From Nemertoderma westbladi (lineage: Eukaryota > Xenacoelomorpha > Nemertodermatida > Nemertodermatidae), in contig JAUCBJ010000873.1 in NCBI GenBank assembly GCA_032718475.1, positions 1 to 61,121 on the forward strand: a DNA stretch of 61,121 bases, in the 5' to 3' direction. The first letter of the stretch is position 1. Every line of letters begins with the position of its first letter. A program made the position numbers and the translations under genes. Below, piece after piece: positions 1-10,807 of the stretch. The notes under the pieces were generated by a model. The model saw only the letters and a program-made list of their open reading frames with translations. It was not told where the DNA came from and ran no database searches.

Positions 1-1509
1 ATGAGTGTTCCACTCCGTCCCTCCTTAGCTATATACACGATCTTTGAAAACACCGCATTTGCCGGTTGGCTAGCCGATGTGTGCAGTCGTACTATACGCG
101 CCCATCCATTAATACTTGGGACCAAACTCGCTAAGCTAGATGAACATAATAAATTCATCCGTTTCGAATGTTTCCGGCGATTTTTAACCCCGTTCCGCAA
201 CGTGGATAGCCAATTTACAGACCGCGCTTTGACCAAACTCAGCCTAAGAAACTCAGCTGCAGAGAAGTTGGATAGCGCTGGATTCGCCATTTTCCAAGAG
301 ATTTGTATATCGAACTTGCACTCCTCAGTTATACAAAGACCTCGAATCCTCACAGGTTATTCTGTCGTGGAAATTCAGACAATAGGTCCACCTGAAGAGA
401 CAGACGCGCCCACTTCAGCTATGCACTTGGAAGACGAACCAATATGTCTAGAATCTGAAGAGATTCAGCCTATCGCGCCCCGGAACAGCGATAACGATTA
501 CATCATAGAATGGTATCAAGGCCCACAGTGTCTCACTGCGTACGATTATCGCCATGCCAACTATGTTTCTAGGCAACGTTGTCGGTTATGCGCATCTAGA
601 GACCACGATACGCCCATGGACACCAACGTCCGCTGTTCCTATTTCCAAGAACAACCGACTATGGAAATTTATTGCGCATATTGCAGACTCAATAACCTGC
701 ATATCTTTGCGGTTTGCCCTCAATTTATGACTCAATGTCACCATTGTCAACTAAAGGGACATGCTAGTTTCGACTGCCCTTTTAATCACGATTTGGAAAG
801 CGTAGATGAAATGATCACACTGCGTTACATCAGAGCTTGGGAAGCGAACGCTGATTTACATTGTGATTCGCGCCATCGCTATTATCCCGGACGCGCTTAC
901 GAAGGAGTTTATGCGTTCCATCCTTATCTATTCGCTTCTGTTGAACAGAAATCACGCATATCAAGTTACGAGCTACTGAAGCGCGTCGGAGAATGTATTT
1001 CAACTAAATTCGTACGCAAATTTCTCAGGAGTGTTAATCCTAGCGACCTTCATTCCTATAACTTAATCAATTATATCCGTCAGGATCCGGACTATGGAGA
1101 CTTGTTTGTTAACTCACACCCCGAGTTGCAGGAAGTACATCGAAGGCCTTACGAATACCGAGCCCGCGAACGCGAGTTGGAAAGGACCATTAAACCCCGG
1201 AAGTTTCTAACTGCCTATGGTCCACCCACGGCCCTCGTTCAGACCACTCGTAAAGGACCCGTAAGAGCGGCTGTCTTGAAACGAGCTCTCAAAGCCGTTA
1301 GACCCCTCTCACCTGACGTTGATGTCAATCAACCCGGTACTTCGACTGGCGGATACACCGACCATAATCCTACACCCTCTGATGCAATCATATTGCACCC
1401 TTCACCCAGGAGTTATAGCCCTCCTTGTAAAGTGGCTCGCCCCAAAGAGAAAAGGACTCTGGCTAGCTTTAAAAAACTGCGTAAACGCCGTCCGCGCAAG
1501 AAAGACTAA
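1..1509 (+). CDS. 3' ORF of a BEL/Pao element, CCHC zinc-knuckle protein (5' end outside window)
   Basis: The frame is open from the first base for 502 codons. The ATG at base 1 is probably internal, because the decayed paralogue on the minus strand (17152-19198) is open well upstream of the matching point. A cysteine-rich centre runs from about C194 to C259 and ends in a retroviral-type knuckle C-x2-C-x4-H-x4-C (C246, C249, H254, C259), preceded by CxxC pairs at 194/197 and 225/228. The C-terminus is very basic (KKLRKRRPRKKD). The stop lies 78 bp before a purine-rich tract and an LTR that begins TGTAAAAG, so this is the last gene of the element. In the paralogue the same ORF follows integrase. 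Zinc and nucleic-acid binding is inferred from the knuckle. Whether it is a displaced gag-type protein or something else in the env position is unknown. Confidence 0.75.
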   Translation: MSVPLRPSLAIYTIFENTAFAGWLADVCSRTIRAHPLILGTKLAKLDEHNKFIRFECFRRFLTPFRNVDSQFTDRALTKLSLRNSAAEKLDSAGFAIFQEICISNLHSSVIQRPRILTGYSVVEIQTIGPPEETDAPTSAMHLEDEPICLESEEIQPIAPRNSDNDYIIEWYQGPQCLTAYDYRHANYVSRQRCRLCASRDHDTPMDTNVRCSYFQEQPTMEIYCAYCRLNNLHIFAVCPQFMTQCHHCQLKGHASFDCPFNHDLESVDEMITLRYIRAWEANADLHCDSRHRYYPGRAYEGVYAFHPYLFASVEQKSRISSYELLKRVGECISTKFVRKFLRSVNPSDLHSYNLINYIRQDPDYGDLFVNSHPELQEVHRRPYEYRARERELERTIKPRKFLTAYGPPTALVQTTRKGPVRAAVLKRALKAVRPLSPDVDVNQPGTSTGGYTDHNPTPSDAIILHPSPRSYSPPCKVARPKEKRTLASFKKLRKRRPRKKD

Positions 1510-1571
1510 CTGTTTAGAGTATTTACGTATATTAGAAACTGTGATTTTGTATATTCTATAGATTCAAATCC

Positions 1572-1587
1572 CATTTTCTGGGAGCGG
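1572..1587 (+). other. polypurine tract next to the 3' LTR
   Basis: A purine-biased stretch (TTTTCTGGGAGCGG) sits directly before the TG that starts the LTR. The minus-strand BEL/Pao copy has the same stretch (TTTTCTGGGAGCAG) directly before its LTR. The shared position supports a plus-strand priming site and fixes the LTR boundary. Confidence 0.6.
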
Positions 1588-2864
1588 TGTAAAAGCTTCT
1601 GTGGGATCTAACTGGCCCTTTTGCTTCGCAATCCAGTTTCCCCCCAGGCGCTGGAATACTCTAAAAGGGGTCCTCTAACTGTATATATATTCCCCTCGCC
1701 CGCAAGGTACCTTTACAGGTGTTTTAACGGACATAAAAGTCATTCTGCTATATACGTGTTTTAGCGGACATGGTAAGGCAAAAAACCTGCAATGCGACAA
1801 ATACCTTTCATAGCTTAGCCGTGATGATTCATATTACGACATCTAACAGCTGGTTGCTGACATGGAAACAGCCATTGGACGCATGGTTCTTTGTTTGGCT
1901 TGAGCCAATCAGAGCGATTTTTCCTGTCGACGTGTAGCTTTTCGGTCGATCATAAGGAGAGTGTTCAGTCTTACTGTTTTTTCTTGATACTTTTTGTTAT
2001 TGCTACCTAGGCCAGGAACAACGGCTCTAGAGTCAATTCGTTTCATACTTTTAGAAGAAACATTAGTAGGCTTAAATTATAGAGCGTATGACTGTTATCA
2101 GTCCAGTACAATGCAATTCAATTCAATTCATATCAACTGGTTTCTATTTTTATATTATCGGTTCAATATACATTATTATACTGCTGTTTACTATTGTGTT
2201 TGGTTGAACATTATTTGGAGAACATATATAAAGAACCCAAATTTCCCAATTTTCTTGATACACTACAGGTTAGAGAGACGGGTTATATATAGCGATTGCG
2301 ACTTATATTATTGTGGTTTGTAGTGAATTTAATGCTATTTGATAAGCCCTACATGAGTCAATTGCTGTTCGCTTTATATATGATAAAATTCATTGACGGT
2401 CAGCAAATTAGTGGGGAGCAGTATTGTGTGTTACCGGTAGTGTGCATGATTGTGATTGATAACTAAGCATTTCCTAAAGAATGCGCCTCATACGTGAATC
2501 TTAAGCCTTACCGACTTACCGTTGTGATTAGTATAAGTCATATCTCTGTTTACTTAGATAGAGCGCCACGTCCTAAAGGAACTGTTAATATTTCCTGAAA
2601 GTGAATAATATTAGTCAGAAATTAATTATTAACGATCAATCGAATAATACAATACAGTAAGCTTCACTGCAATAATAATCTAAGCCCTCAGAATCCAGTC
2701 TCCCGGGAATATCCAGCGGGTGAATGGACGCGCACTAGGCTGGCTTCTGCTAATGTTGTGTTTATTGGTATTAAATATTTGTCATCTTCTAAAGTATATT
2801 TATAAACCAAAAGACATATAAATTTTGGCAGGTTAAACTGCTAAAGGTCTTCAAAAGCGCGTAC
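1588..2864 (+). repeat. 3' LTR of the BEL/Pao element
   Basis: The boundaries TGTAAAAG...GCGCGTACA were set by comparison with the split LTR at 26374-29454 and the truncated LTR ending at 17071. Shared blocks include the segment around 2396-2420, the ATTAGTATAAGTCATATCTC block near 2528 and the AAAGGTCTTCAAAAGCGCG end. The length is 1277 bp, against about 1237 bp for the split copy. The upstream LTR and target duplication lie outside the window. Confidence 0.75.
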
Positions 2865-2985
2865 AGATGTGGCGGGGTAAATTTAGACGACAAGCCAGTA
2901 CAGCGTTCTTAAAAATGCAGCTGCAATGCAGCATGCCGATTCTAGTAGTAGTATTAACAATAAATTGATGTTATAAAAGTAATAT
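2865..2985 (+). mobile_element. 3' end fragment of an RTE-like LINE
   Basis: The sequence from GATGTGGCGG through CTAGTAGTAGTA matches, with substitutions, the 3' end of the minus-strand LINE at 34770-36490 (reverse complement of about 34770-34858). Shared blocks include AAAATGCAGCTGCAATGCAG and the terminal TAG repeats. It directly abuts the LTR end, so the LTR element probably inserted into this LINE copy. Confidence 0.6.
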
Positions 2986-3175
2986 CAAGAAGCGGGTGGG
3001 GTCGCTAATGTATTATATAATATACAGCTTTTGCACGATGATCACTTTTAATAATAATAATACACATCATATCCTATCATGTGATAAATGCATGTATTCA
3101 TTTCGAATGGTTAACTTTTTAAGAAAGGAGAATGAATGTCTATTTAAACTCTCCAATTAATTTTACCTTCCAGCC

Positions 3176-3340
3176 ATGTTGCGTTGCTGCTGTCCACAGA
3201 GATTCTTACCCGACATAACTGAATCCATGGTTACACGAAACACAACAGATGGAGTTTCCATGACAGCCGCAGCCCACGTTAACCCCGCGTACGTGACGAA
3301 TGGAGAGGAGAAGCCGAAAACCGGAAAAAGCGAATTGTAA
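3176..3340 (+). CDS. possible terminal exon of a host gene
   Basis: A 54-codon open frame begins at an ATG two bases after a good splice-acceptor-like sequence (TTTTACCTTCCAG). The peptide starts with a CCC cluster (MLRCCCPQRF) and ends NPAYVTNGEEKPKTGKSEL, which looks like a cytoplasmic tail with an NPxY-type motif. About 540 bp downstream is a sequence CAATAAATAAA near 3870 that could serve for polyadenylation. The exon may start upstream of the ATG in the same frame. No family was recognised. A chance ORF is possible, but it is one of few non-repeat-looking coding signals in the first 30 kb. Confidence 0.3.
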   Translation: MLRCCCPQRFLPDITESMVTRNTTDGVSMTAAAHVNPAYVTNGEEKPKTGKSEL

Positions 3341-3899
3341 AAACTGTTGTGATATTTGTATTTATCAGGAAATGGTAGATCGGGATGTTGAGGCCTCAGA
3401 CACCATGGATTCAGTTGGTGGCATCTGGGAATGAAAATAATTAGTAATTCCCCAAAATATCAACAATTACTGTAAAACATAAGTCTTATTTTTTTAGATA
3501 GTTTGATGTGTTTTTGTTGACCGAATTACAATTTTACTTTGCGTTAATGTATGGAGTTCCGAAATCAGTTTAGGTGTATTTGTTTGAAATATTATGAAAT
3601 ATAGCATAAACAACTCGAAACAATATTTGGCAGTGCGTTGTTTCGGCTAATGATTTTTTTGCCTGTATTTGGGGAATTCTCGTTGGGAATTCCCACTGTA
3701 TACGTGTGTACCTCTTTGTTTAGAATAATAAATTTTTCCCTTTTGATGAACTTTTGTTGGGCCCGTTCAGACGTTTGGTTACAAATAATAAATTAATGTG
3801 TTAGAAGAAGAAGTTGTATATTTATTTACTTTGACCATATTGTATTTAGTATATTCTTATCTACTGTTATCAATAAATAAAATATAATTGTTTTTGTTT

Positions 3900-4970
3900 T
3901 AAACAAATATTTTAGTATAATATTTAGAAATACTGTTTAGATAATTTTAGTGATTAATGGTTAATTAATTAATGGTTATTAATGATGAATTTGTGTTACA
4001 CGGTAAACTGTTATCTTAAACTTACATACCATACAGAGTGGGTCACGTACAGTAGTAGTTGAACTATTTACTAACGCACCAATAATGCGACGGCTAATAA
4101 TTGGAGCAAGTCTAAAAACGGATAAATAGCTCATTTATTTACGGCACAGGTTGTCCATGGTTACAGAGTGGGTCTTCTAAGTGTACTGTAAGTTCGTAAG
4201 TGCGAGACCTACAAAAGGAACTGCACACAGTTTTCGTTAAGCTGTTATCTCTAAGGAACTAACCAGCTGTAATGGCAACTTGGAATATGTTGGTGGAGTA
4301 AGAAAAGTGTTGGATAGTGCGAAAATTCAACCTTGGGTGTTAGTGTGATGCCCTCCCTGCCTTACAGGTAACAACAGCCAAGAGAGAGAGAGTTTCACCC
4401 TTCAGGGTGAAAGTTTCAGCCTTCAGGTTACTTCCGGTGTTTCGTGTTTCACACGTTCGCCGATCACTTCACTTTGCTTTACAAACTATAAGCCGCTTTC
4501 GTGAATGTTTGGTGATCTAAATGTTTTGTTTCTATTTTAGCCACCTATTCGAGGGGAAACCTGCCGAACAGCCTGCCCCTGTCGGGTTATTGTTAGCAGA
4601 TCCAATTTGCTGCACCACCCAGCGGAAAATGAGGAAAGGTATGATTTACGAATCATAATTGGATATGCGATATTACCAATATAATATCGCATACCGAAGA
4701 CACCAGGGCAATATGCATCAATAAGCATATGCATCTATAGGCATTTACCATTAATTATCGCGCATTCATTGGTAGGCCAATCCTAGGTAGGAATGTGTAT
4801 CCCATGTAATATATATAACCGTTACTTTGTTAATTGTGCTTCAGTTGGCTAAAGTTGGTGTAGAGGTCAAACGGTTTTCAACCGTCGCCATTACTGCTAT
4901 TATTGTGCTGTATTACCGGTGCTCATATATCTGACATTACTAATAACAACAGACTCAGTTATTAACTCAG
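3900..4970. other. non-coding interval with small hairpins
   Basis: No convincing coding sequence was seen. A perfect-looking hairpin lies at about 4662-4694 (arms TATGCGATATTA and its complement). A short AG microsatellite lies at 4381-4391, with CTTCAGG-containing inverted bits around it. Confidence 0.4.
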
Positions 4971-5124
4971 TTTATTATATCAGCCTTCGGCCTTTCAGCC
5001 CCAAGCCTTCAGCCATTAGCACGCTGCGATGCATATGAACCACGATACAAATTCCGGTCGGGATCCTCGCCAACTCGGATCGAAACATCAATGTCAGGCA
5101 TCCGACAAAGATCGAAGTCGAGCA

Positions 5125-5420
5125 ATAAAGTCGGCACCTGGACTCAATTGACCTGTCGACACCAGACTTCGACATGCCGAAAGTGTCTCTGATAGTCAGG
5201 ATGGATTGTCCGACAGCCCATGAAAGGCTAGAAACGATATTCGGTAACGATAAGGAGCGAGACCCAGTGGTGATCCTAACGCCATTTGGATGGACGCTTA
5301 CTGGGCCATTTATGTGCAGCATTCAATTTCACACGCCCGAAACATCTGGATGCATAATGTCTGGTACCATTGAGGACATAGAGCAGAAGTCAAAGACGGG
5401 CGATGGGGAGATCCCATAAG
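5125..5420 (+). pseudogene. BEL/Pao polyprotein remnant, protease-to-RT linker region
   Basis: The reading frame from about 5174 encodes a peptide with DCPTAHERLETIFG followed by DPVVILTPFGWTLTGP. This is the pattern of the segment downstream of the aspartic protease in BEL/Pao polyproteins (LLIGxDCP...EVRxG...LGWxLxGP). A frame change just upstream joins related residues. Flanking protease and RT are missing, so this is a fragment. Confidence 0.55.
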
Positions 5421-5634
5421 AGAAGCGGCCCAGGGAAGGATATATGAGTCGGGGGCTGGAACCACGGAAAGGGTGGAAAGGGTGGAGGACAAGTCCAGAG
5501 AAATACTGCCGATAGAGGATACAGGACGACAAGCAACAGCAAGGGAGTGGGCGGAGGAGAATGGGTTCAACGCACAGGACATAGAAGTGATGGGATAGAA
5601 CACAGACATTCCTGGCGAGTATCGGTACAAGGAT

Positions 5635-5770
5635 AGGAAAGAGTGGACGGCGAGATAACCGGAGAGATGTCCGGAAGAGACGCCGGTCTGGTACGAGGAT
5701 GGGGAAGAGTGGATGGCGAGATATCCGGAGAGATGTCTGGAAAAAGACGCTGGTCCAATTGATGAGTATA
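5635..5770. repeat. 66-bp tandem duplication
   Basis: GAGTGGACGGCGAG at 5641 recurs as GAGTGGATGGCGAG at 5707, followed by matching AGAT(A/T)(A/T)CCGGAGAGATGT. The two diverged copies have a period of 66 bp. They lie in a purine-rich stretch between the two BEL-like fragments. Confidence 0.7.
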
Positions 5771-5823
5771 CTGATACCAGGGGGATTGAATAAGAAGAAA
5801 AGGAGGAAAAGAAGAAACATAAG

Positions 5824-6249
5824 AAGGTTGATCCAAAGGGAGAGGAGCCGATGATGAAGGGTGATGGAAACGGGGAAGTTAGAGGAGACGTGTTGAACAC
5901 GGGGCTGGCAGAGTGCGAGGTGGCATTAAATGATAAACCATTTTGCGTACCGAATGATGACAAAGGGTCATCAGGGGCTTTAACGCCAGCGCACATATTG
6001 AGGGGGAGGCCAGCAGAGGCGGAATTTACCAGTGACGATAAGATGAAGGGTGGCATTCTGCCGCCAAGTGATGACAAGATGAATGGTGGCATTCTGCTGC
6101 CAGGGGACGATGAAGAATTCTGTGAGGTAACGAGAAGGTCTGATCTTAGACTGGGGGAGAGGGGAAGGTCGGATCCGAGAGAGGTTAGAATCAAAGGAAA
6201 GATTGGGGCGAAGGATAGGAAGACCTACAGGAGGGTGGTAGGAAAGTGA
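5824..6249 (+). pseudogene. retroelement integrase C-terminal remnant
   Basis: The ORF contains ECEVALNDKPFCV and then ALTPAHILRGRP, the classic end of LTR-retrotransposon integrase (ExxLNxRPL...LTPxHFLxGRP). The downstream part has a short internal duplication (DDKM.GGILPP, DDKMNGGILLP) and is not recognisable. Together with 5125-5420 it suggests an internally deleted BEL/Pao copy. Confidence 0.5.
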
Positions 6250-6379
6250 TGCCTATTGGAGGGAACGCCCTAATTTGTTGAGTCGTCCAATAAATTGGAC
6301 TGAGGGGGTGGGAATCAGGGCTAAACGCCCTTCCCACACAAAAAAAAAACAAAAAATAAATAAAATTGAAAATATAATT

Positions 6380-6890
6380 ACGTACGTCTGATGAGTACAA
6401 ACATACTAATGTACATACATACATATGATGAGTACAGCTGTACTAATGTACATATTATTTAGATTTAGATGAACATTATGTATGTCCGATGAGTACAAAC
6501 GTACTAACGTCCATAGAAGGTATGTCTGATGAGTACACCTGTACTAACATACATAATATTTAGGAATAGATGGAAATAATTACATATGCTTGTGGGTACA
6601 AATGTACTAACGTACATACGTACGTCTAATGAGTACACCTGTACTAACGTACATAATTACATACGCACTATGGGACCAATATTATTACATAATATGTACT
6701 ATAGTTAGGATTAGAAGGGTACATAGTGCCATATTTAGGATTAGAAGGGTACATAGTTCAACATTTAGGATTAGATGAGTACACATTACGTACGTCTGAT
6801 GAGAACTATGTGCTAATGTACATATACGCACTAATGCCGAGTCAATGGGACCAATAATAGTACATAATACGTACTATAGTGGGCACTGAG
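6380..6890. repeat. self-complementary minisatellite
   Basis: Many degenerate copies of TACGTCTGATGAGTACANNTGTACTAACGTACATA occur. Each copy is internally palindromic (GTACA...TGTAC inside ACGTACGT arms). A second sub-array has three copies of TTAGGATTAGAAGGGTACATAG near 6705-6780. No coding content was seen. Confidence 0.75.
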
Positions 6891-6903
6891 GGCGCCACGT
6901 GAC

Positions 6904-7669
6904 GTGTTGAGGGGGATATGTAGGCGTGGTAGGATAGATAATGTAGGCCGCACGAACTAGACTACTGTAGCGCGTAGCCCAGAATGCAGACTTAGAGTAT
7001 TGTTACAGACCAAGAAAGCTGTCTGGTGGAAAGTTAGTATAACAATAGGAAAATTGTAGCTAGTCTTTTCTGTAAGCATACAATAAGTAGTGATGAATTA
7101 CTTACGAAGTAATTAACTGATGAGGTGCTAATTAATAAGGTTGTATAGGTGAAGATGTCAGAGGCAAAGATGTATAGGTGAATAATTACAGCAGGGTGAA
7201 GAAATCGTAGTGACTGAAAATTAAAAATTCTAGAAACATAATTAAAAAGTAATGGACAAAATTGTAAAAGTAGGAAAAATTGACACGCAGGTATAACTCA
7301 AAAGTAATAGTAAAAAAGGGAGATAAAAGTAGGCCATCGCTGATTTAACGCTGATTGAAACTGAAATTAGTTGTCTCTTGCTCTACTGAGCCTTTGCAAG
7401 GCATCACCAGTTCGGTGAGAGAGAGAAATCGGGATGGCGGACAATCAGGTTTTATCAAACCGTTATTAGAAATCATTTCATATTGCGGTGTAGGTCTGTC
7501 GGCATTTTTCAAATATTTTACTCAATATTTTATTCACATGAACTAATAATAATTAATAAATACTTTGATAAACTAAACTATAGCTGGCTTACATTAAATT
7601 CTAACTGCTTTCCATTTATCAACTTGACACAAATCCAAATTAATATCTCGTTTCAATGTTCAATTATCA
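6904..7669. other. non-coding, possible decayed LTR start
   Basis: TGTTGAGGGGGATATGTAGGCG at 6905 resembles the TGTTGAGG start seen at many BEL-type LTRs and follows the integrase remnant. The far end was not found. The rest is AT-rich with no supported gene. Confidence 0.25.
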
Positions 7670-7930
7670 ATAGGGTTGGTGACTCAAAACAAAAATGTTT
7701 CTATAAATACGTTCATAAAATGTAAAAAGGTGTGCTGATCACGAATCTGAAAACCGTTTTTAAATTCATCGAGTTCCGGCTGAGATTGAGGGGTTTAAAC
7801 GTAAGCGCGGGAAAATCTTCGTTTAAACGCTCTGATTTACTTTACCACTTACTGTTCCACTTTATCGCTAGGCAACGCTAACAACGTTCACGTTCACTAG
7901 CTAACAGTATACAGTATACTGTCTGCTCCA

Positions 7931-10807
7931 ATGAGGCACAACAATAACTTATTAAAGGCTGTATATACGAATGCTGATAATTTAGCTAACAAACTTGGCG
8001 AATTAGAGTCTGCTACTGCATTCATGTTACCCGACATAATTGCTGTGACCGAGGTGCTCCCCAAGTTCTCTACTTTAGATATTGACGACGCATGTTATAA
8101 ACTCGGGAACTATGAAAAATTATACTCGAACTTAAATGACACATCTTGTTCGAGAGGTATCATAATCTATGTAAAACAGACAGTATCATGTAACGAATAC
8201 ACTCCAACTCTATTATCAACAAACAATGAAATTGAAGAAAGAAATGGTCTGGAGTCAGTATGTATTACAATCAAAGGGTCACCGGTGCCACTAATTTTAT
8301 GTTGTATATACCGCAGCCCAAGTTACGACAACTTTGACAGTTTAAGAAACTTTTTAAATAAATTGTGTACAGCAAATAAAAAAAACGAATTGGTTATAAT
8401 TGGGGACTTCAACATGCCTGACACCGAATGGGGATTGTTATCATCGGCTCACCCTGGTGAAAACATTATTCTATCTTGCATACAGGACAACTTTCTAACT
8501 CAATTGGTGGACAAACCTACACGTTATCGACATGGACAAATGCCACGGATCTTGGACCTAATATTAACTAACGACGATAACTCTGTTGACCCACCATACT
8601 ATCATCCAGCACTGGGTGCCAGCGACCATATTGTATTGGAGTTCGTAATAAGACTGAGTTCATTCGAACCTAAAATAATAAAGAAATCCCACCCAATTTT
8701 CTCCAAAGCAAACTTCCCGGCTATTTCGGCCGATCTAACAGCTGAAAACTTATCCACAATTCAAGATGAGTCTGACGCTCAATCAGCTTGGAATACTCTC
8801 TACAGCAAGCTACTTGACTCGTGTAACAAACACATACCTCAGTCAACCCATAAGAAAAAACAATACAAACAACCAAAGTGGATTAATTCTGGGATTAGAC
8901 GTCAGATTAAGGAAAAGAGGAAGTTATGGGACACCTACAAACATAGCCAAACAACCACCAACTACGACAACTACAAACGGTCTAGAAACAGATGCTGTAT
9001 ATCCGTTCGTCTAGCACAATTTGAGTATGAAAAAACAACAGCCTCGAATGCCATGACGAATCCTAAAGAATTTTGGAAATATATTCACGCAAAGCGAGTA
9101 ATAAAACCTGCTGTATTTGATCTGATTGACCCAAATGGAGAACTGGTTACTGACAACAAAGGTAAAGCTACAGTCTTTAATAATCATTACCATTCTATGT
9201 CGACAATAGAAAGCCATGATATCCCTACAGTACAATATACACCGACATATAAAACTGAACTAAACACTGTTGTTTTTAATCCAACCATTGTCTCAGAGGC
9301 CATAGATAAAATAAAGTCAACGAGTGCTCCTGGACCCGATGGCATTTACCCAATCATGCTTAAGGAACTATCTTCTAACCTTGCTCAACCATTATCAAAC
9401 ATATTTCAACAATCAATGGACACATCTACCGTTCCTTTACAATGGAAGTTGGCAAACATATCTCCTATATTTAAACGGGGCAAGAAAACTGATCCCGACA
9501 ACTACAGAAGGATCAGTTTAACATCGGTAGTATCCAAACTAATGGAAAGGATTATTGTTGATACCATGTGGGCTCACTGTATAGAGAATATGATAATATC
9601 TAAACAACAGTTTGGATTTCAGAAGGGCCGTTCCTGTACACTCCAACTCCTTGATGTCCTCTATAACTGGTCACTGGCCATCGATAATCGGCAATGTATT
9701 GATGTAGTTTACCTGGATTTCTCCAAGGCATTCGACGCTGTTCCTCACAAACGTCTACTCCTTAAACTCAAATCAATAGGGATAAGTGGAAACTTGTTAG
9801 GATGGATTGAAAACTTTTTATGTGATAGATACCAACGCGTTGTTGTTGAAGGCGAACAATCTGATTGGTTACCTGTGGTCAGTGGAGTACCCCAAGGGGC
9901 AGTTGCTTCAGTTATTTTCTTCCTTGGCTTCGTAAATGATATACCGTCTCTTATAAAATTTCTTTTATACCTATTTGCCGACGATATTAAAGACAGTGTC
10001 ATGTTCAACCCCCATCCCACACTACAGATCGGCCCACTACAATCTGACCTAGATATATTATACTCGTGGAGTGTAGCTTGGCAACTTTGTTTCAACATTA
10101 AAAAATGCAAAGTAATGCATATTGGCCATAATAACCCCGAGTTCCCTTACCATCTCGGCGAATCAGTGCTATCTGTGTCAGGGTGGGAGAAAGACTTGGG
10201 GGTGACCTTCCAAAACACCCTCACATTCGGGAAACACATTGCCACCATCGCAAAGAAAGCCAATGGAATAACTGGCCTTATTGCTCGAACCTTTAAACAT
10301 CTGGACAGTGTCACGCTAGTCAACTTATTCAAAGCCCTCGTGAGACCAATTCTAGAATATGCATCCCCAGTATGGTCGCCACACCGTGTAAATGAAATAC
10401 GACTTTTGGAATCTGTCCAACGTCGGGTGACCAGACTATTTCCTAATCTCCGTAACTTAGCCTATCCGGAAAGATTAAAGCGACTAGGTCTCCCGACCCT
10501 TGAGTATCGCCGTTATCGCGCCGACCTGATCCAGGTGTACCGTTACCTTGCGGGTATCGACAACGCTGACTGCAGCATGTTCGAACTTTCCACGACTGGT
10601 CTACGCGGCCACTCATTCAAGCTCCAGAAACCCCGTGCTCGGCTGCTGCAGAGAAACACGACATTCCACTTCCGAGTCATCGATCCCTGGAACTCGCTAT
10701 CCAATGCCGTTGTAACCGCCCCCAACCTTAACTCTTTTAAAACCCGTTTGAACTCCCACTTTAAAGATTTCCCGCTTAAATTTACCCCATCATGGTGGTC
10801 CATGTAA
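7931..10807 (+). CDS. CR1/Jockey-like LINE polyprotein: APE endonuclease and reverse transcriptase
   Basis: This 958-codon uninterrupted ORF has an N-terminal apurinic-type endonuclease: E41 in AVTEVLP, IIGDFNMPDTEW at 157-167 and the SDH triad at 231-233. The reverse transcriptase has LDFSKAFDAVPH near 594, SGVPQGA near 652 and the catalytic FADD at about 681-684. The C-terminal tail (SPVWSPH...RVTRLFPNLRNLAYPERL) is typical of the CR1/Jockey group. It nicks target DNA and copies its own RNA. No separate ORF1 is visible upstream, where it meets the foldback arm within about 20 bp, so the copy is probably 5' truncated. The intact frame implies recent insertion. Confidence 0.9.
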   Translation: MRHNNNLLKAVYTNADNLANKLGELESATAFMLPDIIAVTEVLPKFSTLDIDDACYKLGNYEKLYSNLNDTSCSRGIIIYVKQTVSCNEYTPTLLSTNNEIEERNGLESVCITIKGSPVPLILCCIYRSPSYDNFDSLRNFLNKLCTANKKNELVIIGDFNMPDTEWGLLSSAHPGENIILSCIQDNFLTQLVDKPTRYRHGQMPRILDLILTNDDNSVDPPYYHPALGASDHIVLEFVIRLSSFEPKIIKKSHPIFSKANFPAISADLTAENLSTIQDESDAQSAWNTLYSKLLDSCNKHIPQSTHKKKQYKQPKWINSGIRRQIKEKRKLWDTYKHSQTTTNYDNYKRSRNRCCISVRLAQFEYEKTTASNAMTNPKEFWKYIHAKRVIKPAVFDLIDPNGELVTDNKGKATVFNNHYHSMSTIESHDIPTVQYTPTYKTELNTVVFNPTIVSEAIDKIKSTSAPGPDGIYPIMLKELSSNLAQPLSNIFQQSMDTSTVPLQWKLANISPIFKRGKKTDPDNYRRISLTSVVSKLMERIIVDTMWAHCIENMIISKQQFGFQKGRSCTLQLLDVLYNWSLAIDNRQCIDVVYLDFSKAFDAVPHKRLLLKLKSIGISGNLLGWIENFLCDRYQRVVVEGEQSDWLPVVSGVPQGAVASVIFFLGFVNDIPSLIKFLLYLFADDIKDSVMFNPHPTLQIGPLQSDLDILYSWSVAWQLCFNIKKCKVMHIGHNNPEFPYHLGESVLSVSGWEKDLGVTFQNTLTFGKHIATIAKKANGITGLIARTFKHLDSVTLVNLFKALVRPILEYASPVWSPHRVNEIRLLESVQRRVTRLFPNLRNLAYPERLKRLGLPTLEYRRYRADLIQVYRYLAGIDNADCSMFELSTTGLRGHSFKLQKPRARLLQRNTTFHFRVIDPWNSLSNAVVTAPNLNSFKTRLNSHFKDFPLKFTPSWWSM

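Noticed and set aside
1994-2323. 109-codon plus ORF inside the LTR
   Set aside because: It lies wholly inside the 1588-2864 LTR, is rich in Tyr/Ile from AT-rich sequence and is not conserved in the paralogous LTRs.
5310-6194. 294-codon minus-strand ORF rich in Ser/Pro/Leu
   Set aside because: It is antisense to BEL-like protease and integrase remnants and to a purine-rich tandem repeat. No domain is recognisable, and its composition follows from the opposite strand.
6380-6890. Functional hammerhead ribozyme array
   Set aside because: CTGATGA and a stem II are present, but the essential GAAA after stem II is TAA(C) in the copies I could read.
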